From Lichina pygmaea (taxonomy: Eukaryota > Ascomycota > Lichinomycetes > Lichinales > Lichinaceae), in the NCBI GenBank assembly GCA_963422465.1, contig OY730173.1, positions 558,001 through 622,000 on the forward strand: a stretch of DNA of 64,000 bases, read 5' to 3'. The position numbers were made by a program, and so were the translations under genes. The notes below the pieces were generated by a model. The model saw nothing but the letters and a program-made list of their open reading frames with translations, was not told where the DNA came from and did no database searches. This document shows, in pieces, positions 21,068-32,200 of the stretch (positions are counted from its first letter, which is position 1; the number at the start of each line of letters is the position of its first letter).

Positions 21068-23115
21068 GGTAGAAGGCTGAGAAGACTGTTGAGGTACTTG
21101 TTTCCTGGTATGGATTTCTCCATGGTTCTTGAAGTGCAATCAGATCCACTTCCTGGAGTCTGGGGTTAGCTAGTAGAAGATCTTGACATGTCTGGCTTTT
21201 CTGCACATTATACTGGAGAAGGTTGAGAATTAGTGTACTCATCAAACCTCTGGGTTAGAATCCACAAGTATCTCAAAAGAGTTTTGTTTTGGAAGATTAG
21301 TGGTAGTCTTCAGGTTTTGCAGAGAGGTTGCTTGAGAGCTAAGTCTTGCACTTGATCTAGTTCTCACCAGCTCTCCCTGTTTTCTTTTCTTCCCATCCTC
21401 TCTATCAGATAGATTAGGACCACTTCCAATATTGGTGGTCTGGCTTGGAGAGAAGATAAAAGTGGAAGAGATGTTTTCTGGAGTGGTGTATCTTGCAGGT
21501 CTGGTGAGCCAGGATTCTCTAGCTTTCTGTGTAGCTTCCTGCTTTTTAGGGCAGACTTTTTCCCAAGCAGAGTGCTTCCCTCCACAGTTAGCACATTTGG
21601 GAACTAGCTTTTCTTGAGGAATTAGGCAATCTCTTCTGGCATGTTTTCCTCCACATGCTAGGCACTGTGCTTGAGCTTGGCAGGTTCTTGCCTGGTGTCC
21701 AAACTTTGAGCATTTGTAGCATTGGACCACTGATGTATCCAGAAGTGCTGGCTCTACTTCATGGATCATGTGGCCAAGTACAACTCCTCTCTTGATTAGT
21801 AGATTAGCTTGCTCAGGTGTTGCAAGATCTATGTGCAGAGATGTCATAGATTTCTTAAGAAGTTTGGACTTTCTGGTCCAGTAGGTTCTCAGAATTTTGA
21901 CCTGGTTTTCCATACTAGGGTTTTGTCTGAAGATAGTCTTAGTTGTCTCTTCCAGGTTATCTGGGTTAAAGTCCTTTCTTTGAACTCCATGAACCATGAC
22001 TGGGAAGATTCTGGAAGAGATCTTAGCTTCTTCAGAGAACACTGCAGAGATCCAGTTTTTGTTCTGTTCTAGTTGGGTCTTGGCTGAGGGAGATTCTAGA
22101 GAGATGATATTATCACCAGAAGAGAGCTTTCTGACTGCTCTGATATCTTTCTGGCAAGATGTAGGGACTTTGTTCTTGATAGCCTGCACAAGCTGGGAGG
22201 GTGTTCTGTTTCCTGTCTGTGCTGTTTGGACTCCAGGTCTGATAGTAATCTCACTGAAGATTCTCTGGGGAACTGGAATTTCCTGGACTGTGGCTTTCTG
22301 GACTGCTTGAGCATAGGAGAGATTAGATGCTGGTGTTTGCATATTTTTCTCAATTCTGTCCAGTCTCTGGAGAACTTTCTGGATCTCTTGTCCAGTGGTG
22401 GAAGGTGTGGCTATATAGCTTGCTAGCTGGGTGGTGATTTTCTTCCATGCTGTCTGTACCTTTAGGGGAGCTTTAGACTGGTTTAGCCAGACTTCAACAA
22501 TCTGGGATACTGGCAGTGTGTTTTCTCCAGCTTGTTGGTCTGGTGTTGCCAGAGAGGTATCTTGTTGGCTTGGCTCTGGGGGAGTAGATAAAGATGAAGA
22601 GCTGGATTGGATGTTGGGGGATCTGGGAGTCAGTATAGAGATTGGTACTCTAGAGTTGTGTTGGAGATGACTGGGTTTTTTCTTTTTTGAGGCCATAGCT
22701 CTGGGTTTCCAGTAGTGATATCTTTAGGGAGTTGAGAGAGTTGAGGGAAAGAGAAGAGTACCCTGACTTCCCAGCAGTAGTGATCTAGCCCTGAGTCCAG
22801 ACCTCAGAGCTAGACTTTCCTGGGTAGCTTCTTCCTTCTAAGCTCTGGGTTAGGTCTGGGAGTATTCACCTAGACTAGGGACCAGACCCCCTATCTAGAC
22901 TTTCCTTGAATTCTTGGATTCTGCCAGCCAAGAGTAGAGCTCAAGTCATTCCACTTTTCCACTCTCTGTTTTCCTCTTGAACTGGGAGTACTTACTCAAT
23001 CCTGGGACTACACCCCAAGACTGAGTGTTCCTAGGTAATTGGGGCCTGTCCCCAGTTCTCCAGAAAACCACTGGCCTCTCTCTCTCTTGTTATTGGTAGT
23101 CTGTCATTCAACTCT
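21068..23115 (-). mobile_element. LINE subfamily B copy, 5' half
   Basis: This reverse-strand element carries a 5' UTR (about 23115-22697) with the same GGGGACAGGCCCC and GTGGTCCCAGGATTGAG-type blocks as LINE-A, an intact ORF1, and the first ~57 codons of ORF2 (endonuclease start LLQYNVQKSQ..ALQEPW) before a gypsy LTR interrupts it at 21067. ORF1 stop and ORF2 start overlap as TGATG (21244-21240). The 5' end meets the 5' end of a forward LINE-A at 23116, head to head. ORF1 is clearly diverged from subfamily A. Confidence 0.85.
21242..22696 (-). CDS. LINE-B ORF1, zinc-knuckle RNA-binding protein
   Basis: ORF1 proteins of LINEs bind the element RNA. The intact frame is 484 aa: a basic start MASKKKKPS, a Ser/Thr/Pro-rich N-terminus, a central conserved part with SYAQAVQKA, DIRAVRKLSSGDNI, WTRKSKLLKKSMTSLH and LATPEQANLLI, and then three Cys/His knuckles beginning CYKCSKFGHQARTC (CX2CX4HX4C), CLACGGKHARRDC and CANCGGKHSAWEKVC. 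It is followed at once by the ORF2 start in a TGATG overlap, suggesting termination-reinitiation. The corresponding subfamily A start also reads M-x-x-KKKKP, which supports this start. Confidence 0.85.
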   Translation of the reverse strand: MASKKKKPSHLQHNSRVPISILTPRSPNIQSSSSSLSTPPEPSQQDTSLATPDQQAGENTLPVSQIVEVWLNQSKAPLKVQTAWKKITTQLASYIATPSTTGQEIQKVLQRLDRIEKNMQTPASNLSYAQAVQKATVQEIPVPQRIFSEITIRPGVQTAQTGNRTPSQLVQAIKNKVPTSCQKDIRAVRKLSSGDNIISLESPSAKTQLEQNKNWISAVFSEEAKISSRIFPVMVHGVQRKDFNPDNLEETTKTIFRQNPSMENQVKILRTYWTRKSKLLKKSMTSLHIDLATPEQANLLIKRGVVLGHMIHEVEPALLDTSVVQCYKCSKFGHQARTCQAQAQCLACGGKHARRDCLIPQEKLVPKCANCGGKHSAWEKVCPKKQEATQKARESWLTRPARYTTPENISSTFIFSPSQTTNIGSGPNLSDREDGKKRKQGELVRTRSSARLSSQATSLQNLKTTTNLPKQNSFEILVDSNPEV

Positions 23116-25815
23116 TCCCAGAACCATGTTTTTCAAGGACCATCATTTTTGACAAACACCAAAATTTGTCATATGTTCTGGAAAACAGCCGAGTTCCTCT
23201 CTGAAACCACCCAAACCTTAAGGTGAAAACCCATCACCTTTGACAATCACACCTGTTTGTCAAAAGTGGTGATCTTGAATCCACAATCTTCTTCTTCAAC
23301 AACCAGCAATCTACCCACAACCAGAGAGAGAGAGTCTTAGGATAAGAGGAATAGTTAGAGTCTGACTGACTCTGGAGCTAGCAGAGTCTTTGGCTCAAGG
23401 AAAGTCTAGATAGGGAGTCTGGTCTCTAGTCTAGGTTAATACTTCTAGCTTTGCCCACAGCTTAGTTGGAAAAAGCTGCCCAGGAAAGTCTAGTCTTGGG
23501 GATTGGTCCCAGGACTAGATTATTACTGCTGGGAAACCAGGTGACTCTTCTTTCTGGCAGTACTCTGCAGACAGGAAACACCCAACCAGTGCCAAACAAT
23601 CTCTAACATAACTCCCAAAAAGAAAAAACTCACCTTTTCAGAAAGTAACACCAGAGCTACACCAGCTATACTCTCCCAACCAGCTCCCAGTCTGGCTAGC
23701 ACCCAGTCCAGCTCTCCTACCCCCCAACCAGCTCCCCAGAGTGACTACAAACTAGTAGACTCCTGGATCAAAACTCAACCGGTCCCAGAATCTATTCTGA
23801 AAAGCTGGGAAAATATCAAAAAGAACTTCTTCCCTACAGAAGTCCAGTCTAGCTCTACTGGCCTCACCAACAGAATCTTCCAGGAGCTGGAGAATATCAA
23901 CAAGCGGCTGGACAAACAAGAAGCCAAGCCATCATATGCCCAGGCTGTCCAAAAATCTATTCCAGCACAAATCCCTCTACCTGCAAGAATTCTCAAAGAA
24001 GTTCTTGTACATCCTGGTATCCAGCCACCTGACATGGCTAATAGAACTTACATCCAGCTTTTCCAGACTCTTCAAGACAGACTACCCAGCCCCTACAACA
24101 AGCAGGTCAGAGCAGTAAGAAAACTTCCTTCAGGGGATATTCTTATTAACACAGAAAGCCAAGAGACTAAAGTCTTCCTAGAGAAAAACCCTGCCTGGGT
24201 ATCAGCTATCTTCACAAAGAAAGCAACCATCCAGCCCAAGAGATTTCCAGTTCTGATCCATGGAGTCAGAACAGAAGATATCCAACCTGAAGACCTGGAG
24301 AAAACCTGCCAGATAATCCAGAACAGCAACCCATCTCTGAGCAAGCAAATCACCATCCTGAGAGCCTACTGGTCTAAGAAGGCTATAGCTCAAAAGAAGC
24401 CAGTTACCTCTCTCCACCTGGATCTGGCTACCCCTGAACAAGCCAATCTTTTGATTGAGAGTGGGCTAGTGCTGGGGCACAGGATGCATGAAGCAGAACC
24501 TTTTCTGGCAGACACAGTTATTGCACAATGTTTCAAGTGCTTTGGCTATAGGCACCAAGCACACTTCTGCAAGAACAAAGCTGTGTGTGGTGCCTGTGGA
24601 GGCCAGCATGAAAAGAGAGCCTGCCAAGTTCCTGAACAGCTTCTCAAGCCAAAATGCTACAACTGCAGAGGAGCTCACCCAGCCTGGGCCAGTGTCTGTC
24701 CAGTACACCAGGAAGCAGCCAAGAAGGCAAGAGAAGCATGGAACACACGCCCAGGAAAATATGAGATCCCAACAGCTACCTTTGTTCCAGCTCTAAAACC
24801 CCCCCCAGTTATGTCTTTCCCTCTCTCTCAGTCTCTACCAGGGGGGAAAAAATGTAAAACAGCTGAGCCAAGCAGAAGCTCAGAGAGACTCAGAGGTGCA
24901 CTCCCAGAAGTGCAAATTCTTTCTTCAAGATCAGCCAACTCTGGAGGAAAGCTACCAGCTAACTCCTTCAAGATCTTTGATACTGAGATGTCTGCATGAA
25001 AGACACAAAGCTGACACTTCTCCAGTATAATGTGCAAAAAAGCCAATCAGTCCAAGAGCTACTGCTAGCAACCTCAGCTCTCCAAGAGGTGGACATTATT
25101 GCACTTCAAGAGCCCTGGAAAAACCCTCACCTAGAAACAAGCACTTCAACTGTTTTCTCTTCCTTCCTTCCTCTCTACTGTTCAGAGATTGGCAGAACAC
25201 TTTTTCTTATTAATAAAAATCTGAAACTCTCTTCTCTTCATCCTACCTTCTGGAATAAAGACTTTGTTTCTCTTGAAATCTACTTGGAAAACTCTTCTAC
25301 TTCTCTTTGGGTACATAATCTCTACTTCACCCCATCAAGTCAAGAAAACTACACAGAGGTATCAGAAGCTCTTCTCTGTTTACTCCAAAATGCTTTACAA
25401 GAACAAGGACAACATATTCTTCTCACAGACTCAAATCTTCACCACCCAGACTGGTCAAAGAAAAGAAGACTGTACTCTGAGACTGCAAACAAGTTTCAAG
25501 ACCTAATGAAAGATTTAAATCTGGATTTAGCTATTGCACCTTTCACCTCTACCAGAGCAAGATCTCTTTCTGAAAAACCATGTTCTACTATTGATCTGTC
25601 TTTTATTTCTTCTTCTCTTTCTAACTCTCTGATTTTCTCTAAAGTGGCTCTACAGTTCTTTCATGGGTCTGGCCACAGACCTGTACTAACCTGCCTGGAC
25701 CTGGATCCTCCAAGGAAAATCTGGAAACCAGAAAGAAACTGGAGAACACTGGACTCAAACCTTGCAAGAGTAGAGTGTGAGAAGCTACACCTGCCCTTCC
25801 ACTTCCAAGACAAAT

Positions 25816-26247
25816 TTTTGATTTGATTTGATTCTTACACTGATTTGGCTGTTAAGCCATGCAGAACTTCTTGAAGGATTTTTGTCTCTGGTAGACTTGA
25901 CTCGGGGACCTCACACATTTACCGTACACCCTGTGGTTTGTAGTGTATGTACTGTGGGAAAACCCCAAACCTTGTAGGGGAAATAGGAAAACCACAGTAA
26001 TGAGAGTTTTGTGGATCTTGACGGATATTGGGTGAGCTATTTCTTGGGAGTTTTCATACATCTTGCGAGTACATCTTAGACAAGTTCTATGAATCTCGGG
26101 GGTTTTTGTGGCAGAATGTGGGGTGGGTCAGATTTGAACTGACGACTAGTTTAGTCAGGTTCTCCAGGCCTGACACCACTAGTTCCGGGTCATGGGTGCC
26201 ATGTAGTGGGAAACTCTCACCAGCTTCCCGCTACACCATGCCACCCC
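25816..26247 (-). mobile_element. tRNA-headed SINE, copy 2
   Basis: This 432-bp reverse-strand SINE lies in LINE ORF2, with a 12-bp target duplication TCCAAGACAAAT (25804-25815, 26248-26259). The ATCAAA tail is at the left and the tRNA-like head at the right. The 69-codon body frame is open (26061-25852). Confidence 0.95.
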
Positions 26248-27299
26248 TCCAAGACAAATATGAAGTGGATGAGTACTTGGAGTATCTTGACAACTTTCTC
26301 CAAGAAATAGCAAGCAAATCCACACAGCTCCAGAAGCAATCTGGCCACTCAGTTCCCTGGTGGAATCAAGAGATCCAAAACAAGGTTAAAGAGGAAAGAA
26401 GAGTAAGAAGAAAAGTGCAAAAAAGGCAAGCAAGTCAAGAGGAACTTGAGCAAGCAACTAAGCTCAAGAAAAAGGCAGTCAGAGATAGAAAACAGAACAC
26501 TTTCAGACACCAAATCCATGAGCTGGCCAGCTCTTCAAAGTTCTGGAAGCTTGCAAAGTGGGGAAAGTCCAAAGCCAACAAGACTCCTGATCTTCCTCTG
26601 GTTCCTGACCTGGAAACACAAGAAGGAATAGCTAAAACCTTTGAGGAAAAGACTAAAGCCTTCTCACAGCAGTTCTTTCCAAAAGCTCTAGTTCCAGAAC
26701 CAGGTTCAGAAAGCTCCCAGACTATCTCTGAGATACAGCTCTCCCAGGAGGTAACATGTGAAGAAGTGGAGCAAATTCTGGCCAAGAAGAAACCTTTCAC
26801 AGCAGGAGGGAGAGATAAGCTGCCAAATGGATTTCTGAGAGCTCTGGGGTCTAGGTTCTGCCAAGCTCTAGCTATTCTGACTTCAACATGCTGGAAACTG
26901 GAGTACTTCCCTGAAAGATTTAAGAGTGCAAAAACAGTCTGCTTGAGGAAACCTGGCAAGAGAACCTACAATCAAGCTAAAGCCTGGCGCCCTATAGCTC
27001 TGCTAAACACAACAGGTAAGCTGATGGAAGCTATTGCTGCAGCCAGACTAAGCAAGATAGCAGAAGAAGCTGGACTATTGCCAGATATCCAGATGGGCTT
27101 TAGGAAAGGAAGATCCACAGAAGTAGCACTTTTCCTTCTAACCTCCCAAGTGGAAAAAGTCTGGAAGGAAGGCATGGTTGCATCCCTACTCTCACTGGAT
27201 ATCTCAGGAGCCTCAAAAAACTCTTCCCAGTACCACTACGTTCAAGGACCATCACTTCTGATAATCACCGGACTTTGTCAGAAGTTCTGGAAACCAAGC

Positions 27300-27800
27300 G
27301 AGTATCTGTTGGGAACCACCAAAACCTTAAGGTGAAAACCCATCACTTTGGGTAACCCAGCTTGTTTGTCAAAAGTTGTGATCTCTGAATCTTCGATCTT
27401 CAACTTCAACAACCAACAGACTATCTATAACAAGGCAGAGAGTGGCCAGTGGGATTCTGAAAGACTGGGGACAGGCCCCAATTACCTAGGAACACTCAGT
27501 CTTGGGGTGTGGTCCCAGGATTGAGCAAGTACTCCCAGTCAGACAGATAACAGCTTGAACTTCTCTCAAGAGAAACATCTAGCATCAAGGAGATCAGGGC
27601 TCCCAGGATAAGAGAAATGGTTTAGAGCTTGCCTCTAGTGCTGGTAGAGTTGAAAAACTCTAGGAAAGCTCAGGCAGGGGGTGTGGTCTCCAGCTTGAGT
27701 TAATACAGCCAGATTTCCCTAGAGTCTAGTTGGAAAAGACTGCCCAGGAAAGTACAGTCTTGGGGAGTGGTCCCAGGATTGTGCAATTACTGCTAGGAAC
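27300..27800 (+). promoter_or_regulatory. LINE-A 5' UTR with three imperfect repeat blocks
   Basis: Three related blocks, each roughly of the form AGGAAAG..CAG..GGGG.GTGGTCCCAG..TTGAG..AATACT, occur at about 27485-27545, 27655-27715 and 27745-27800, with a GGGGACAGGCCCC palindrome upstream of the first. Equivalent blocks occur in the other LINE 5' ends (around 23010-23100 reversed, 23390-23540, 47150-47290). They probably form the internal promoter. Confidence 0.5.
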
Positions 27801-27845
27801 CAGGTGACCCTTTGTGAACAACCCACTGTGCAGGTTACCTACCCT

Positions 27846-29246
27846 ATGCCTGTCAAAAAGAAGAAACCGGACTCCTCCCAGAACACTACCAGAAAAACAA
27901 CACCTTCTCCAACAATGCCAGCTCCCAGTTCTGCTGGTACTCAGCCTAGTTCTTCTACCCCCTATCCAGCTCTCCAGAATGACTACAACCTACTGGACTC
28001 ATGGCTCAAGACTCAAGCTACCCCAGAATCTGTACTGAAAAGCTGGGAGAATATTAAGAAAAACTCTTGTACTAATGAAGCCCAGTCCACCAAAACCCAG
28101 TCTCTCCCCACTGGTCTGACCAACAAGATTTTCCAGGAGCTGGAGAATATTAGCAAGCGGCTAGACAAGCAAGAATCTAAGCCATCATATGCCCAGGCTG
28201 TTCAGAAACATATCCCAGCTCAAATCCCTCTAGCTCCAAGGATTCTGAAGGAAGTTCTTGTCCACCCTGGTAACCAGACACCTGATATGGCCAACAGGAC
28301 TCACATCCAGCTTTTTCAAGCTCTCCAAGACAGACTCCCCAGTCCCTATAATAAACAAGTCAGAGCAGTGAGAAAACTTCCCTCAGGGGACATTCTTATT
28401 AACACTGAAACCCAAGAGACTAAGAGTTTTCTGGAGAAAGACTCTGCCTGGATATCAGCTATTTTTACCAAGGAAGCAACTATCCAACCCAAGAGATTCC
28501 CAGTGTTGATTCATGGAGTCAGAACCACAGACATCCAGCCAGAAAACCTGGAAAAAACTCGCCAGACTATCCAGAACAGCAACCCATCCCTGAGCAAGCA
28601 AATCACTATTCTAAGAGCCTACTGGTCAAAGAAGGCTATAGCTCAAAAGAAACCAGTTACTTCACTCCACCTGGATCTGGCCACCCCGGAACAGGCCAAT
28701 CTTCTAATTGAGAGTGGAGTAGTGCTGGGCCACAGATTGCATGAGGCAGAGCCTTTTCTGGCTAACACAGTGGTGGCACAATGCTTCAAGTGCTTTGGGT
28801 ATGGACACCAAGCTCGCCTGTGCAGGAATCAAGCTGTATGTGGTGCCTGTGGAGGCCAGCATGAAAGAAGAACCTGCCAAATCCCTGAGCAACTGCTAAA
28901 GCCAAAATGCAGCAACTGCAAAGGAGCTCACCCAGCCTGGGCTAGCACATGCCCAGTACGCCAAGAAGCAGTCAAGAAGGCAAGAGAGGCATGGATTTCC
29001 CGCCCAGGGAAGTATGAGATCTCCACTGCTACCACTGTCCCAGTCACACAGTCTCCAGTTACTTTCCCCTTCATACAGACTCTTCCAGGGGGAAAAAGAC
29101 GGAAAACCACAGAGCCAACTAGAAGCTCAGAGAGACTCAGAGGAGAGTCTCCAGAAGTGCAAATTCTGTCTACAAGATCAACAAACACAGGGGGAAAGCA
29201 GTCAGTCAACCCCTTCAAGATCTTTGAAGATGAAATGTCTACATGA
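27846..29246 (+). CDS. LINE-A ORF1, zinc-knuckle RNA-binding protein
   Basis: The frame is 466 aa from the ATG at 27846, chosen because its product MPVKKKKP matches the MASKKKKP start of subfamily B; an in-frame ATG at 27804 would add 14 residues. Order: Ser/Thr/Pro-rich N-terminus, a conserved centre (SYAQAVQKH, NKQVRAVRKLPSGDILINT, WSKKAIAQKKPVTSLHLDL, TPEQANLLIESGVVLGH), then knuckles CFKCFGYGHQARLC (CX2CX4HX4C), CGACGGQHERRTC and CSNCKGAHPAWASTC (~313-370), and a basic C-terminus with RRKTTEPTRSSERLRG. It ends in ATGA, overlapping ORF2 by 4 nt. The role is probably RNP formation with the element RNA. Confidence 0.9.
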   Translation: MPVKKKKPDSSQNTTRKTTPSPTMPAPSSAGTQPSSSTPYPALQNDYNLLDSWLKTQATPESVLKSWENIKKNSCTNEAQSTKTQSLPTGLTNKIFQELENISKRLDKQESKPSYAQAVQKHIPAQIPLAPRILKEVLVHPGNQTPDMANRTHIQLFQALQDRLPSPYNKQVRAVRKLPSGDILINTETQETKSFLEKDSAWISAIFTKEATIQPKRFPVLIHGVRTTDIQPENLEKTRQTIQNSNPSLSKQITILRAYWSKKAIAQKKPVTSLHLDLATPEQANLLIESGVVLGHRLHEAEPFLANTVVAQCFKCFGYGHQARLCRNQAVCGACGGQHERRTCQIPEQLLKPKCSNCKGAHPAWASTCPVRQEAVKKAREAWISRPGKYEISTATTVPVTQSPVTFPFIQTLPGGKRRKTTEPTRSSERLRGESPEVQILSTRSTNTGGKQSVNPFKIFEDEMST

Positions 29247-32200
29247 AGAATACAAAGTTCACACTTCTTCAATACAATGTGCAGAAAAGCCAATCAGTCC
29301 AAGAGCTACTTCTAGCAACCCCAACTCTTCAAGAAGAAGATATTATTGCACTTCAAGAACCCTGGAAGAATCCTCACCTTCAAACCAGCACCTCAACTGT
29401 TTTTTCTTCTTTTCTTCCTTTATATTCTCCAGAGATTGGTAGAACTCTTTTTCTTATTAACAAAAACCTGAATCTGTCATCTCTCCACCCTACTTTCTGG
29501 AGTAAAGACTTTGTTTCTCTTGAAATTCATCTGGAAAACACCTCTACTTCTCTGTGGGTGCATAATCTATACTTCACTCCCTCAAGTCAAGAGAACTACC
29601 TACAAGCATCAGAAGCTCTTCTCTGTCTACTCCAAAATGCTTTACAAGCAAAAGGGCAGCATATTCTTCTTACAGACTCAAATCTTCACCACCCTGACTG
29701 GTCAAAGAAAAGAAGACTATATTCTGACACTGCACACAAGTTCCAAACTCTAATGAAAAACTCAAATCTGGAGTTAGCTATTGCACCTTTTACACCCACA
29801 AGAGCTAGATCTCTTTCCCACAAACCCTGTTCACCTATTGATCTTTCCTTTATATCTTCTTCTCTTTCTAACTCTCTAATCTTTTCTAAAATTGCTTTGC
29901 AGTTCTTTCATGGGTCTGACCACAGACCTGTGCTAACTAGCCTGGACCTGGACTCACCAAGAAAAACCTGGAAGCCAGAAAGGAACTGGAAAACACTGGA
30001 CACAAACCTGGCAAAACAAGAGTGTAATAATTTGCAGCTGCCCTTCCACTTTCAAGATAAACATGAAGTGGATGAGTACTTGGAATATCTTAACCACTTT
30101 CTCCAAGAAATAGCAGACAGATGCACAGAACTCCAGAAGCAATCTAGCCACTCAGTCCCCTGGTGGAACCAAGAGATCCAAACTAAAGTTAAGCAGGAAA
30201 GAAGAATAAGAAGACAAGTGCTCAGAGGACAGGCAAGCCAAGAAGAGCTAGAAGAAGCAACTAAGCTCAAGAAGAAAGCTGTCAGAGAAGGCAAACAGAA
30301 CACCTTCAGAAAACAAGTTCATGAGCTAGCCAGTTCCTCAAAATTCTGGAAGCTTGCAAAGTGGGGAAAATCAAAAGCTAACAAGACCCCTGATCTTCCT
30401 CTGGTCCCTGATCTGGAGACTCAAGAAGGACTAGCCAAAAGCTTTGAGGAGAAGACAAAATCTTTCTCAGCTCAATTCTTTCCAGAAGCACGTGTTCCAG
30501 AACCAAGTACAGAAAGTCACCAGAGTACCCCAGAGATCCAGCTTTCTCAGGAGGTTACCACTGAAGAAGTGGAGCAAATTCTGAACAAGAAGAAACCTTT
30601 TACAGCAGGAGGAAAAGACAAGCTGCCAAATGGATTTCTGAAAGCTCTGGGTCCCAAGTTCTGCCAAGCTATAGCTGTTCTCACATCAACATGCTGGAGA
30701 CTGGAATACTTTCCAGAGAAATTCAAGAATGCAAAAACAGTCTGTCTAAGAAAACCTGGCAAGGGAATCTATAACCAAGCTAAAGCCTGGCGCCCTATAG
30801 CTCTGCTAAACACAACTGGCAAGCTGATGGAAGCTATTACAGCAGCCAGACTAAGCAAGGTAGCAGAAGAGGCTAAACTCTTGCCAGAAATCCAGATGGG
30901 GTTCAGGAAAGGCAGATCAACTGAATCAGCACTTTTCCTTCTAACTTCCCAAGTGGAAAAAGTCTGGAAAGAAGGCATGGTTGCATCTCTACTTTCTCTG
31001 GACATCTCAGGAGCATATGACAGAGTTCTTCCAGAGATTCTTCAAAAGATTCTGGAGAGAAAAGGAATCCCTCTCTGGCTAACTTCTTGGATCTTCTCTT
31101 TCTGTACCAGACGTACCACCACTCTAGTTTTTGATGACTCTGAGTCCTCTTCTATTCCTATTCACTGTGGAGTTCCCCAAGGTTCCCCTTTGTCTCCTAT
31201 TCTTTTTCTATTCTATATTTCTGAACTTCATGAGACTGTACATTCTCCTACTACTGGTGTTTCTGCTCTGGGATTTGCAGATGATACAAATCTGCTTGCA
31301 TTTGGACACTCTCTTAAAAGCAACCTTCTGAAGTTGAAGAATACACATCTTAAATGTCTATCTTGGGCTGCAAGACATGGAATGGTCTTCTCTCCTGAGA
31401 AATATGAAATACTTCATTTTTCCAGAAGAAGATCAGACAATCTGCAGCTCAAGCTTAGACTTGGGAATGTGATTCTAAAACCAAAAGAAGAAGTGCGAGT
31501 ATTGGGAGTGTACCTGGATGCCAAACTCCACTGGCACAAACACCAGAGAATTATTCTTCAAAAAGCACAAAAAGCACTATCTTCTCTTTCTAGAACCTCT
31601 TACTCCACCTGGGGCTTTCCAGTTCTCACAGCACGCCTTGTGTACACTGCAATACTCAGATCTGTACTGAGCTATGCAGTGGGAATTTGGTTCAACCCAC
31701 TCAGAAAATCCTCTAATATTTCCTCTCTTATCATATTCCAAAACAAATGTCTGAGACTTATTGGGGGTGCTTTCAAAGCCACTCCTTCTTTTCTATTAGA
31801 GAGTGAGCTTTTTCTTTTACCTCTAGATCTCTATTTTAAATTTCGCACAGCTTGTTTTCTATCTTCTATCCAAACCTCCTCTCTGAAAGACTTTCTTGAC
31901 AGTACCTTTTCTACTATTTCTTCTTATGCTTCTTCACTGAGGAAACCTTTAAAGAAATCCTCAACTATCTCTCCTAATTGGAAGTTCACTTGGTTAAGTC
32001 AAATAACTACTAACCAGGCTAGTTCAAAGAAAGAACTACAAATACTCTTTACTAAAGAGTGGGAAAACCAATGGGAGGAGAAGAAAAGAAAAGGCTATGC
32101 TGGATGGCAGGTGTTTTGCCAAAAACCTCACTACAACAACCTAAAGCTCTACAAAGAGCTACAGAAAGCTGAGGCAAGTCTACTACTGCAAACCAGAACT

